A stretch of DNA of 64,000 bases. Origin: Parafrankia irregularis. Lineage in GTDB: Bacteria > Actinomycetota > Actinomycetes > Frankiales > Frankiaceae. The notes beneath the pieces were generated by a model. It did not search any database, was not told where the DNA came from, and was given only the letters and a program-made list of their open reading frames with translations. The stretch is from contig NZ_FAOZ01000003.1 of assembly GCF_001536285.1 (NCBI RefSeq), positions 124,001-188,000 of the forward strand, in the 5' to 3' direction. Shown here one piece after another: positions 32,801 to 42,522 of the stretch (its first letter is position 1; every line of letters begins with the position of its first letter). Both the position numbers and the translations under genes were made by a program.

Positions 32801-34991
32801 CCGTCCGGTCGGCGTCGGTGACGTCGTGGTCGGGCAGCCCGGCAAGCCGGCTTCGGGTGTCCTCGCTGTCGAGGAGCAGTGCCGTGAGCCCGGGAACCTC
32901 GGGGAGGGTGCCGACGTCCGCGGACCTGGTGATCAGCAGCACCGGGCGGGAGTCGGTGAGCATCCGGCTCACCCGGTCGGCGGGGTAGCCCGGGTCGACC
33001 GGAACGTAACAGGCGCCGGCTCTGGCGACCGCGAGCAGGGCGATCACCATCTCGGTGGACCGCGTCAGGCCGAGGGCGACCGTCGACTCGGGTCCGGCAC
33101 CGTGCCCGGCCAGCAGTCTGGCCAGCTGGTTCGCGCGGCGGTCGAGCTCGCGGTAGCTGAGCCGGTCACCATCCGCGAGCACGGCCGGGGCGTCCGGTGT
33201 CGCCGCCGCCTGGGCCGCGACGCGCGCCGGCAGCAGCACGACCTCGCCGGCAGCGGCGTGGCCGGCGGTGCCGGGGGTGTCGGCGGGAGCGGTGGTCGGG
33301 GTGTTGGAGGGAGCGGTCGGCTCGGTGGTCGCGGTGTTGTTCCAGGCGACGAGGAGCTGGTGGCGTTCCTCGTCGCTGAGCAGATCCACGGTGTGCAGTG
33401 CCCGGTCCGGCCAGGTCAGTGCCAGGTCCAGGATCCGGTCGAGGTGGCCCAGCATCCGGGCGACGAGCTCGCGCGCGGCGTCGGTCCGCGGATGGTTCGC
33501 CTCGACGGACATCGCGTCGCTGTCGGTCTCCACCGCCAGGGTCAGGTCGAAGCGGGCGTCGTCGCCGGGCACCGGGCGCCGGTACGCCCTCAGGCCGACG
33601 GCGCGGAACGGGTCCAGCACCGAGGCCCGCAGCGAGAGCACGACGTTGAACAGGGCGGCGTCGCCGCGGGTCCGCTCGGGGTCCGCCGCGCGGCCGATGT
33701 CGTCGAGGTCGACGTCCTGGTGGGCGTAGGAGGCGAGGCAGACCTGCCGGGCCTGCGCGATCAGCTCGGCGAACGTCTCGGTGCCCTCGACACGCATCCG
33801 CAACGGAACGGTGTTGCCCAGGTAGCCGATCGCCTGGTCACCTCCGGGAAGATCCCGGTTGACCACGGGCACGCCGATCACCAGATCCCGCGCCCCGCCG
33901 TAGCGGCGCAGCAGCACCGCGACCGCGGCGAGCAGCACCATGAAGGACGTCGCCCCGGACTCACGTGCGCTGTCCCGGACCCGGGCGGCCATCCCGGCGC
34001 CCAGCGTGAACGTCTGGTCGGTGCCGCCGGCGGCCCGGTCGGTGCCGGTGAGCTCCGGCAGGATGAGCCGCTCCGGCGCCGGGGTGAGCGTTTCGCGCCA
34101 GAACTCCAGGCCCGCCCGCGGCGGCGGCGCTGGCGCCAGCGCGAGGTCGGCGTACTGCGGTGGCGGCGGCAGCACGGCGGCCGGGTCCTGCAGGAAGGCG
34201 ACCAGCTCGCCGAAGAAGATCGTCGTGGTGCTGTCGTCCCAGGCGATGTGGTGGGCGACGACGATCATCGTGAGGGCGTCGGCACCGGTGCGGTAAAGGC
34301 CGATCCGCAGCGGTGAGTCAGCCGCCAGGTCGAACGGGGTCGCCGCGAGTGCCGTGCACAGCTCGCCGGCGCGGGTGGCGCGTTCACCGGCCGGAAGTCC
34401 GGTGAGGTCGATCTGCTCGACCCGTGGTGCCAGCTGCGGGTGGACGACCTGGCGCACGGCGCCGTCGTCACCCATCCGGTAGGTGGTGCGCAGGATGTCG
34501 TGGCGGGCGACGACGGCCGACGCCGCGGTGGCGATCGCCTCCGCGCGCACCGGTCCGGTGAGGTCGAGGGCGATCCGCACGTTGTAGCCGGTGGTGGTCG
34601 GATCCAGGTTCTGCAGCGACCACATCCGGCGCTGGCCGGCCGACAGCGGTCGGGCCGCCGGGGCGCTGCCACCGCCCGCGAGGCCGCTGCTGGCAACACC
34701 GCCGCCGGCACCGCCGTTCTCGGCACCGCCGCCGGAAAGGCCGCCGCCGGCCAGGCCCTGCGCGGCGAGCCTGCGCCGGGCCAGTGCACGACGGCGCGCC
34801 GCGGCCGAGTCCGTGGCTCCGCCACCGGGACCGGCCTGGCCGACCTGACGGCGCTGGCCGCCCTGGCTGGCCTCGCTGGCCTGGCCGCTCTGGCTGGCCT
34901 GGCCGCTCTGGCTGGCCTGGCCGCCGCCACGGATCTGGCTGACATCGCCGATCCGGGCCGGGTCAACGGTGCTGCTGTCGTCGGTGCTCAC
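29817..34991 (-). CDS. NRPS, initiating module C-A-PCP-E
   Basis: About 1724 aa. A low-complexity Gln/Ser/Gly N-terminus (repeated SQSGQA) precedes C (about 115-545, motif HHIAWDD near 245), A (TSGSTG near 742), carrier (LGGDSIL, Ser near 1149) and epimerase (HHLVVDG near 1367, VGWFT, NYLGR). The code read by eye is D-F-T-K-V-A-E-V-G-K, close to Asp/Asn-type codes (K at position 278, G at 331), so D-Asx is predicted; the operon hydroxylase could act on it. An N-terminal C domain in the first module implies an acyl or aryl starter, or input from a separately encoded carrier. GTG 34991 with GGAG upstream is preferred over an ATG at 35066 lacking a ribosome site. Confidence 0.92.
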
Positions 34992-35100
34992 GCGGAGGCG
35001 CTCCTTGCCCTGCGAGACGGGCCACCAGGCCGCCTGATGATCTTTCCGATCGAGGTGGGGCGGCATCTTGTCGAGAAGGACGGTGCCGGCCCTGGCGGTG

Positions 35101-35337
35101 TCAGCCCGGGGCCCCGCCGTTGCGGTCGCGCGGTGTCCGCTCGATGAGGCTGGCGGGGCGCATGTCCGTCCACTGCGCCTCGATGTAGTCGAGGCAGGCC
35201 TGCCTCGACTCCGGCCCGTGCACGGCCCGCCAGCCCGCCGGGACCTGCGCGAACAACGGCCAGAGCGAGAACTGTCCCTCGTCGTTGAGCAGGGCGAGGA
35301 ACTGGCCGTTCTCGTCGTCGAAAGGGCTGCCGGTCAT
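35101..35337 (-). CDS. MbtH-family NRPS accessory protein
   Basis: About 78 aa, the normal family size. The invariant motifs are present: [19 protein letters not shown] and the C-terminal [14 protein letters not shown]. MbtH proteins bind adenylation domains and are needed for their solubility and activity. ATG 35337 has GGAGG 13 nt upstream; the longer frame to 35562 has no matching extension in the family. It is the first gene of the siderophore operon, about 110 bp before the first NRPS and about 290 nt downstream of the iron box. Confidence 0.95.
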   Translation of the reverse strand: MTGSPFDDENGQFLALLNDEGQFSLWPLFAQVPAGWRAVHGPESRQACLDYIEAQWTDMRPASLIERTPRDRNGGAPG

Positions 35338-35625
35338 GCCAGAAAGACCTCCGCACTCATGAGACAACTGAATTCGGGCAGGAAGAAGAGACCTCTTCGG
35401 CGCACACCGAGGAAGGAATGGCAAACAAAACACACGAGTGGAGAACAGGCACGACAGACAAAGAGCGAGGGTCGCCACCCGGTGATGTCCGGCCGCCGGG
35501 GTTACCGACGATCCGTCACGCGATCGGGCCAGGTCACCGACGGTGGGTCCACCTGGGCCCACACGGCCCGGCGCAGGCCTGGGAAGGTCGCGCTGGGCAC
35601 CTCCCGTCGCCGGCAGCCGTTCCGA

Positions 35626-35644
35626 TTAGGTAAGCCTTAACTAA
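35626..35644. promoter_or_regulatory. Iron box (IdeR/DmdR-type operator) of the siderophore operon
   Basis: TTAGGTAAGCCTTAACTAA fits the actinobacterial iron-box pattern TTAGGTTAGSCTNACCTAA. Its half-sites TTAGGTAAG and TTAGTTAAG (reverse strand) differ at one of nine positions. It is one of the few AT-rich patches in this region and lies between the mbtH start and the M56 gene, where the leftward promoter must be. With Fe(II), an IdeR/DmdR repressor should shut off mbtH, the NRPSs, the transporters and the hydroxylase together. Confidence 0.85.
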
Positions 35645-35648
35645 GCTC

Positions 35649-35682
35649 CTACAAGCTTGTAGTCGATCGCTCGGTTTGTCAA
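35649..35682 (-). promoter_or_regulatory. Putative promoter and 14-bp palindrome beside the iron box
   Basis: On the minus strand TTGACA (35682-35677) is a perfect -35 hexamer. Downstream lies the perfect palindrome CTACAAGCTTGTAG (35649-35662), whose TACAAG or AAGCTT would fall near -10. The iron box then begins 4 bp further on, so a bound repressor would overlap the start region. The palindrome may be a second operator for another regulator; its identity is unknown. Confidence 0.5.
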
Positions 35683-35730
35683 GCTACCGACCGTGCCGAC
35701 CTGACTCACACGGCCGTCCGGCGTACGCAC

Positions 35731-35761
35731 AAAAAGGGCCGCCGGCCTCGGGGCCGGCGGC
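35731..35761 (-). terminator. Intrinsic terminator of the M56 peptidase gene
   Basis: Perfect 10-bp stem GCCGCCGGCC / GGCCGGCGGC with a 4-nt loop. On the minus strand it is followed by CCTTTTTG, a T tract. It lies 42 bp past the M56 stop and isolates that gene from the siderophore promoter. Confidence 0.85.
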
Positions 35762-35802
35762 AGCGTTGATCGTGCGGCAGCGGTGAATCGTGCGGCCGGG
35801 AG

Positions 35803-36744
35803 CTACATTCCGGCGTGGACGAGCAGCTCGTGCAGATCGTAGGCACACTCGAAGGTCCACACGACGGTGCCGGCCGCGATGCCGAGCGGCAGGGCGAGCA
35901 GCCATCGCCGGTGGGCAGCGGGTGCCGCGAGGGCGGCCATCCGGCGCGGCACCACGCTGGGCGGGTAACCCATCGCCAGCAGGCCCTGGTGGCGCCGCCG
36001 TTGCCCGGCGCGGTCCTCCTCGGCGTCCAGGACCGCGACCGCGGCCCTGCCCAGCGCCCTCGCGACGTCGTCACGATCGCCCACGTCGCGGGCGGCCGCC
36101 TCGTCCGCTGCCCGCTCGACCAGGTACTCGACCTTCGCGACCATCGGCCACAGCAGCGGCTGGCCCAGCGCCGCGAGACGCACCATCCAGGTCAGCCGGT
36201 GGTGGCCGCCGGCCAGGTGGGCCCGCTCGTGGGCCACCACGGCGTGCAGCTGCCGGTCGTCGACGGCGCGCCGCATGCCCGACGTGACGACGACCCGCCC
36301 GGTACGCCCAGGCCGGGCCGGCACCGCGAAGGCCTCCACCCGGTCGTCGGCGATGATCGTGACCTCGCCATCGCCGGGCAGGCCGTCGACGGCCGCCCAG
36401 GCCGCGCGCAACGAGCTCTGGTAGCGGCTGCGGCCCACGACCACGGCGGCGAGCCCCACCGCCGTCCACACCGCCGCGAGGCCGGTCACCCAGGGAACGT
36501 GGGCCGTGTCCGCCCGCACGATCGCGGCCGACCAGCTTCCGACGCCCGCGACCCAGTGCAGCTCCGCGAGGGCCTTCAGCGTGAAGGCGAGGAGGTTGAC
36601 CGCGCTCGCGAACGACACGACCAGGGCGGACCAGGCGAACGCCCGGGCAGCCGGCTCCGGCCTCATCCGCTCGGCGATCACCCAGGTTCCAACGAGGACC
36701 AACAGAGGTGCGATAACCACGGAAAAGGCGAAATGGTCAAACAC
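35803..36744 (-). CDS. M56-family (BlaR1-like) membrane metallopeptidase
   Basis: About 313 aa. Three hydrophobic segments lie in the first ~125 residues, then a cytoplasmic zinc peptidase core with HERAH at residues 172-176 (HExxH) and a downstream E in VEYLVERAADEAA; one more membrane segment is near the C-terminus (WLLALPLGIAAGTVVW). No penicillin-binding sensor domain is present. M56 peptidases normally cleave a BlaI-type repressor in the same operon. Here no repressor is adjacent; the only BlaI-type gene in the window is 31 kb away. GTG 36744 has GAGGAG upstream and is preferred over a longer frame to 36822. Single-gene unit with its own terminator. Confidence 0.88.
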   Translation of the reverse strand: MFDHFAFSVVIAPLLVLVGTWVIAERMRPEPAARAFAWSALVVSFASAVNLLAFTLKALAELHWVAGVGSWSAAIVRADTAHVPWVTGLAAVWTAVGLAAVVVGRSRYQSSLRAAWAAVDGLPGDGEVTIIADDRVEAFAVPARPGRTGRVVVTSGMRRAVDDRQLHAVVAHERAHLAGGHHRLTWMVRLAALGQPLLWPMVAKVEYLVERAADEAAARDVGDRDDVARALGRAAVAVLDAEEDRAGQRRRHQGLLAMGYPPSVVPRRMAALAAPAAHRRWLLALPLGIAAGTVVWTFECAYDLHELLVHAGM

Positions 36745-36923
36745 CCGGACTCCTCGGGCTCTGGGACGCCTGGACCCCTGCGACGCGTGTACTGACTGAC
36801 GGCGTACCCGGGAAATCGACACAACTGCCTTGCCCGGCTACCGGTTGGACCATACCCCGTCTATTCACGGCGGCTGCGGAGGATCCCAGCATTTGCCTGC
36901 AGCCCGGCCGACCACGGCGCACA

Positions 36924-36972
36924 AAAAAGGGCTCCGGGCATCCCCGACGGGTGGTCGGTGATGCCCGGAGCC
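36924..36972 (-). terminator. Intrinsic terminator of the liv-type operon
   Basis: Perfect 13-bp stem GGCTCCGGGCATC (36930-36942) / GATGCCCGGAGCC (36960-36972) with a 17-nt loop, followed on the minus strand by CCTTTTTTG. It is about 115 bp past the last gene of the branched-chain-type transporter operon. The rest of 36745-37087 holds the 18-bp direct repeat described separately and no gene. Confidence 0.88.
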
Positions 36973-37026
36973 TGGGCCTGGTGCGTACTCCCTGCACGGT
37001 GGCGGACCGTCCGCACGCGGCTGTCA

Positions 37027-37092
37027 GGACGGACAGCCGTCAGGGCGGCGAGCTCTCAGAACGGTCAGCTCTCCGGACGGACAGCCGTCAGG
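37027..37092. repeat. 18-bp direct repeat at the 3' end of the liv-type operon
   Basis: GGACGGACAGCCGTCAGG occurs at 37027-37044 and 37075-37092, 48 bp apart. The second copy covers the stop codon of the small membrane protein gene. Each unit is itself partly symmetrical (GGACAGCC). Function unknown; may come from a small tail duplication. Confidence 0.7.
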
Positions 37093-37554
37093 ATGCGACG
37101 GTCTCCTTCGCAGCTGCCTTGTCCCCAGCGGCGGCCACAGGAGCCGGGGCCGCCGCTGCCGGGGCCGCGGGAGCCGGGGCCTGCGGCGCGGCGGCGGGTG
37201 CCACCGCCGGCGTGGCAGCGGCGGGATCGATGATCCGGTCACCGAGCACGGCCAGGTCGAAGGACTGCCGCGCCATCCAGAACCGCAGGAAGCCGGTCAG
37301 CGAGTACCGCAGAAACAGAGCGGCGCCGGCGACAGCCGCGGTGACGCCCCCCAGTCCCAGAGTGATCGCGTCCCGCTGGACCAGCGGGTCGCGGGTGCCG
37401 TGTGACATCGCGTAGGAGGTGACGGCCAGTGCCCCGCCCGCCACCATCAACACCACGCCCAGGCGCACCCACAGCTGTGGCCGGCCAGCCGCCGGGTCGG
37501 GGATCTTCAACTCCCCGAGCTCGCGGACGAAGCGGTCCGCGCGCGAGTCAGTCG

Positions 37555-37558
<4 letters not shown>
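37088..37558 (-). CDS. Small membrane protein of unknown function, coupled to LivF
   Basis: About 156 aa that I do not recognise as a named family. A short charged N-terminus (RADRFVRELGELKIPDP) is followed by two clear membrane segments (LGVVLMVAGGALAVTSYAM and ITLGLGGVTAAVAGAALFL), a conserved-looking stretch YSLTGFLRFWMARQSFDLAVLGDRI, and an Ala/Pro-rich tail. ATG 37558 overlaps the LivF stop (ATGA), so it is made with the transporter; the longer frame to 38017 is a LivF shadow. It may be an accessory or stabilising subunit of the importer. Confidence 0.75.
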
Positions 37559-38306
<748 letters not shown>

Positions 38307-38310
<4 letters not shown>

Positions 38311-39020
38311 GCCGCGTCCCCCAGGTAGGCCGCGAGCACGAGCTCGTTGCGCCGGATCTCGTCGGGACGTCCGGAGGCGATGACCCTGCCCAGGTCGAGC
38401 ACGTGCAGGTCGTCGCAGACGCTCATGACCAGGTCCATGTCGTGCTCGACGATCAGCACGGTGGTCCCCTCCGCGGCGAGCGAGCGCAGCAGTTCGGCGA
38501 AACGCTCGGTCTCCTCGGGGTCCTGGCCGGCGGCGGGCTCGTCGAGCAGCAGCAGCTTCGGCCGGGCGGCGAGCGCCCGGGCGACCTCGACGAGGCGGGC
38601 GACGCCGGTCGACAGGGTGTCGGCCGAGGTGTCCGCGAGCCGGGTCAGGCCGACCCGGTCGAGGATCTCGTCGACCAGCGCCGCGGCCTGGCGCCGGTGC
38701 GCGCCGAGCTCGGCGGCGACCAGCAGGTTGTCCCGCACGCTGAGGCGACCGAACAGCTCCAGCCGCTGGAACGTGCGGGCCAGCCCGTGCCGGCTACGCC
38801 GGGTGGGGCCCAGCCGGGTGACCTCGTGACCGTCGATGAACACCTGCCCGGACGACGGCCGGCGCAGGCCGGAGATCACGTCGAACAGCGTGCTCTTCCC
38901 TGCCCCGTTCGGGCCGATCAGGCCCGTGATGCGGCCCCCCTCGACGGAGATGGCGACGTCGCTGAGCGCACGCACCCCGCCGAAGGCGACCGTCACATCC
39001 CTAACCTCCAGCAATGCCAC
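38307..39020 (-). CDS. livG: Branched-chain amino acid-type ABC transporter ATPase, LivG
   Basis: About 237 aa. Walker A is LIGPNGAGKSTLFDVISG, followed by the LivG-type RTFQRLELFGRLSVRDNLL. The signature is altered: the usual LSxGxQ reads LSTGVARLVEVARAL, with Walker B LLLLDEPAAGQDP and H-loop IVEHDMDLV. GTG 39020 lies inside the end of the permease gene, preceded by GGAGG; the longer frame is a shadow. Acts with LivF as the ATPase pair. Confidence 0.92.
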
Positions 39021-41124
39021 GGGCCAGCACCTCCTCGTCCTCCCGGCGCCACCCGCGGCGCACGCCCCACCATTCGACGGGGACGTCCGATGCGGTGGAT
39101 CTGGCCTGCCGACCTTCCAGGGCCTGCGCGATGACCTGGGCGGCGACCAGCGCGAGCAGCGCCAGCCAAAAGGTCGTCCAGCCGTCCAGCACGTCCTGGA
39201 GCTGGAGCACCCACAGCGCCGCCAGCGCGATGCCGAGCACCCCCAGAACGGGCTTGTTGCGGCCCACCGCCTCGTAACCACTGCGCACCTCGGCGACCGC
39301 CCCGTCCGGGTTCTTGGAGAGCCCGAGACCGGCAAGGGCCGGCATGAGCGAGGTGAGGTTCTGCGCGAAGGTCCCCGCGGCGGCGATCACCGGGAAGGAG
39401 CCGCCCAGCGCCAGACCGGTGAACAGGCCGTTGCCGACCACGGTGAGACCACCGACGACCGCCACCAGGTACAGCGGGAGGCCCGCGACGAAACTGAACT
39501 GGTCGCCGCTGACCGAACGCTGCTGCATGCCGTACAGCGCACCGCCCAGACCGGCGATGCCCGCGGAGAGCGCGAAGACCGCCATCTTGGCCAGCAGCAG
39601 GTTGCCGCCGAGGGTGGCGTACGCCGCCTCGGAGTCGCGCAGGGCGATCAGCTGACGTCCGAAGCGACCGCGCCGCAGCGCCATCACCGCGATCGACGCC
39701 AGTGCCAGCCAGACGGCGGCGAACACCATCAGCTCGGAGCCGTCGTCGAGGTGCCAGCCGAACAGCGACGGCCCGGCGACGTCGACCGCCCCGCCGTCGA
39801 ACAGCGAGATCTTCAGGCCTCCGATCTCGAACGAGGGCAGGGTGAAGATCCACCGGTCGAGGATGAACGCGAACGCGGTCGTGCCGAGCGCCAGGTACAC
39901 GCCGGACAGCCGCAGCGCGGGCAGCGCGATCAACGCACCGACCACCCCGGAGACCACCACGGCCAGCGCGAGCGCCCACAGCTCCCCGTGCCCGCCCGCA
40001 TGTGCCCAGACCGCCGCGCCGACACCGGCCACGCTGAGCTGGCACAGCGAGATCTGGCCCGCATAGCCCGCGAGCGGGATGTAGGACAGCGCGATCACAC
40101 CGAAGGAGAAGATCTGCCCATAGCTGATCAGCTCACCCTCGCCGAGCAGCGAGGCGAGCACGAGGCCGAACACCACGATCGCACCGGCGAACAGCAGCGT
40201 CCCACGGACCGACGGCACCGGCACCGGGCGTGCCTTGGTGTCCCGGCCCCGCAGGCGCCGGTGCGGGAACACCAGCAGCGCCAGGAACAACAGCAGTGCG
40301 GGCGCCGCCAGCCGCAGACCGGGCAGGTACTGGTTCTGTGGCAGGTAGCCGGTCAGGTAGCTCTCCAGGCAGCCGACCACGATCGCGCCCACGAAGGTCA
40401 GCGGCAGGCTGCGCAGCCGGCCGAAGATCGCCGCCGTGTAGGCGCTGACGATCAGCAGCGACAGCTGGGCGGCGTCCAGGGTGACCGCCGGGGCGATGAG
40501 GATGCCGCCGATGGCCGCCAGCTGCGTGCCGAGGATCCAGGCGACCTTGTTCGCACGCACCGGGTTCGCCCCGGTGAGCCCGACCAGGGCCCGGTCGTCG
40601 ACACTCGCCCGCATCTCGGCACCGACGCGGGTCCCGTAGAGCAGGACCCGCAGGCCGACGGCCACCACCACCGCCACGATCATGGTGATCGCCTGATGCC
40701 AGGTGATCGTGGCGGGGCCGAGGTCGATCGAGTCCGCGTTCTCGAAGAACTTCGGCAGCGACCGGGCTTCGTTCGGGTCCCAGACCCACCGTGAGACGGC
40801 GATCAGACCGCTGAGCATCGCGACGGTCATCACCAGCCGTTCGGCGTCGCCCAGGCCCTGCACCGGGCGCAGCACCAGGCGTTCGACCAGCAGGCCGAAG
40901 CCGGGCGCGAGCACCGCCAGGACAAGGATCAGCGCGAGCGGTACCGGCAGCCCCCAGCCCTCGGTGAGCTGCCAGTACGCGAACGCCGCCATCATGCCGG
41001 CCGCACCGTGCGCGAAGTTGAACACGCCGGTGGTGGTGTAGGTGAGCACCAGACCGCTGCCGATGACGGCATAGATCGCGGCGGTGCTCAGGCCCACAAT
41101 CCCGAAGGTGAGGAACTGTTCCAT
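39001..41124 (-). CDS. Fused LivH-LivM permease of a branched-chain amino acid-type ABC importer
   Basis: About 707 aa. The first ~300 residues are LivH-like (YAVIGSGLVLTYTTTGVFNFAHGAAGM, read as IGSGLVLTYTTTGVFNFAHG; EMRASVDDRALVGLTG), and residues ~320-650 are LivM-like (SFGVIALSYIPLAGYAGQISL; GVYLALGTTAFAFILDRW; RGRFGRQLIALRDSEAAYATLG). The two permeases are usually separate proteins, so this is a natural fusion that would give a pseudo-heterodimeric channel from one chain. A soluble tail of about 25 residues follows. Three bases separate it from the binding-protein stop. Confidence 0.92.
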   Translation of the reverse strand: MEQFLTFGIVGLSTAAIYAVIGSGLVLTYTTTGVFNFAHGAAGMMAAFAYWQLTEGWGLPVPLALILVLAVLAPGFGLLVERLVLRPVQGLGDAERLVMTVAMLSGLIAVSRWVWDPNEARSLPKFFENADSIDLGPATITWHQAITMIVAVVVAVGLRVLLYGTRVGAEMRASVDDRALVGLTGANPVRANKVAWILGTQLAAIGGILIAPAVTLDAAQLSLLIVSAYTAAIFGRLRSLPLTFVGAIVVGCLESYLTGYLPQNQYLPGLRLAAPALLLFLALLVFPHRRLRGRDTKARPVPVPSVRGTLLFAGAIVVFGLVLASLLGEGELISYGQIFSFGVIALSYIPLAGYAGQISLCQLSVAGVGAAVWAHAGGHGELWALALAVVVSGVVGALIALPALRLSGVYLALGTTAFAFILDRWIFTLPSFEIGGLKISLFDGGAVDVAGPSLFGWHLDDGSELMVFAAVWLALASIAVMALRRGRFGRQLIALRDSEAAYATLGGNLLLAKMAVFALSAGIAGLGGALYGMQQRSVSGDQFSFVAGLPLYLVAVVGGLTVVGNGLFTGLALGGSFPVIAAAGTFAQNLTSLMPALAGLGLSKNPDGAVAEVRSGYEAVGRNKPVLGVLGIALAALWVLQLQDVLDGWTTFWLALLALVAAQVIAQALEGRQARSTASDVPVEWWGVRRGWRREDEEVLARGIAGG

Positions 41125-41127
41125 AAT

Positions 41128-42522
41128 TTACTGGAAGTCGCTCAGGCTCTTGCCGACGCTGGCCAGAGTGAGCGGTTTCCCGTAGTCGCCGGTGAACTTG
41201 ATCTCCGGTGCGTCGCACCGGTAGAGGTCATCGGTGTCGGGCTTGAAGTCGGCGATCTCCCAGCCGTCCGCCTTCAGCTGCACGACGTCGAAGCACTTGA
41301 TCGGGGCATCCGTCTCGGAGATGTCCACATCGGCCTGCAGGCCGCCGGCCGTCCAGTCGGTCTGCTCGCGGGCGGTGTCGTAGAGGCATTTGCGGGTGAG
41401 GTCGTCACCGCACTCCTGGGCCGACTTCGCGAAAAGCAGCCACGAGGAGAACGCGCGCAATGCCGGGAAGGTGATGTCGGCCTTCGGCGCGTACTTCTTG
41501 TACAGCTCCTCGACCTGCTCGAGGGCGGGGATGTCGTCCTTCGCCTCCAGCGGCGCCACGCCACTGAGGTCGGCGTAGTTGTTCTGGAAGGCGACCGCGT
41601 CGCCGCCGAGCTCCTGGAACGACGAGCCGTAGGCGTTGCTGTTCGCGTCGATCCAGTCGAGCTTGTAGTCGATCGACTTCAGCACCTGCTCCAGCTTCGC
41701 CAGGCTGCGGAAGTCACCCAGGAAGACCAGGCCCTTGACGCCCTTGCTCTTGATCGCCTGGGCGTAGGGAGTCCAGTCGGAGACGCCGACGGCCGGGTAC
41801 AGGTCGTCGTAGACGACCGTGCCGCCCACCGCCTTCATCCCCTCGACGTTCTGGGCCCCGATGGTCTTGGTGACCGGCGAGTCACCGGAGATGAAGCCGA
41901 TCGCGCCCGCCGAGTCCGGGTGGGCCTCCGTGATCAGCCACTTGTAATAGCCCACGTAGCGGGCGTACGAGTGGCCGGCACCGATCGCGTCGATCTGCAG
42001 GTCCGAACCGATGTTGTCGACCATGCTGGTCTGCGCCGGGATGTCCGGGAGCAGGCACTTCAGCCGCTCCTCCACACCGCCGGAGTCGAGTGCGGCGCCA
42101 CCGCCCACAATGGCGAAGTCGTCGCGACAGGCCTCGATCATCCGCTGGCGGACCTCGAGCATCTTCGTGTCGCGCAGGTTGTAGACGATCTTGCGACCGT
42201 TGATGCCACCCGCGTCGTTGCACCACGAGGTGAAGACCTTCGCGGCGTCGTCGAACTCCGAGTTCTTGGTGAAACCGACATCACTGAAGACACCGACGTT
42301 GATCTCGCTCGCGGTGACGCCCTGAGCGGACGCGGTCTTCGCATCGCCCGACCCACAGACGTCCTTCAGGGAGCCGAAGTCGCCCGCCGCGGCGGAGGCG
42401 GCCTCGGTGGCCGGCGCGTCCTCGGCGCCTAACTCGCCGCCCCCGCTCCGGCCGCACCCGGCAGCGAACACGGACACCGCCGCAACGGCGGCGATGGCCG
42501 CGACAGTTCTACGCGGTTTCAC
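41128..42522 (-). CDS. Lipoprotein substrate-binding protein of the Liv-type ABC importer
   Basis: About 464 aa with a signal peptide ending in a lipobox (SVFAAGC), then a type I periplasmic-binding-protein fold of the LivK/Peripla_BP_6 group: INVGVFSDVGFTKNSEF, GGINGRKIVYNLRDT, RMIEACRDDFAIVGGGAAL, IGFISGDSPVT. Several Cys residues (CGSGD, SWCNDAGG, EACRDD, ECGDD) may form disulfides outside the cell. GTG 42522 has an excellent AAGGAGGAGG site; the frame extends to 42696 through Arg-rich shadow sequence. First gene of the leftward operon. Confidence 0.92.
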   Translation of the reverse strand: MKPRRTVAAIAAVAAVSVFAAGCGRSGGGELGAEDAPATEAASAAAGDFGSLKDVCGSGDAKTASAQGVTASEINVGVFSDVGFTKNSEFDDAAKVFTSWCNDAGGINGRKIVYNLRDTKMLEVRQRMIEACRDDFAIVGGGAALDSGGVEERLKCLLPDIPAQTSMVDNIGSDLQIDAIGAGHSYARYVGYYKWLITEAHPDSAGAIGFISGDSPVTKTIGAQNVEGMKAVGGTVVYDDLYPAVGVSDWTPYAQAIKSKGVKGLVFLGDFRSLAKLEQVLKSIDYKLDWIDANSNAYGSSFQELGGDAVAFQNNYADLSGVAPLEAKDDIPALEQVEELYKKYAPKADITFPALRAFSSWLLFAKSAQECGDDLTRKCLYDTAREQTDWTAGGLQADVDISETDAPIKCFDVVQLKADGWEIADFKPDTDDLYRCDAPEIKFTGDYGKPLTLASVGKSLSDFQ

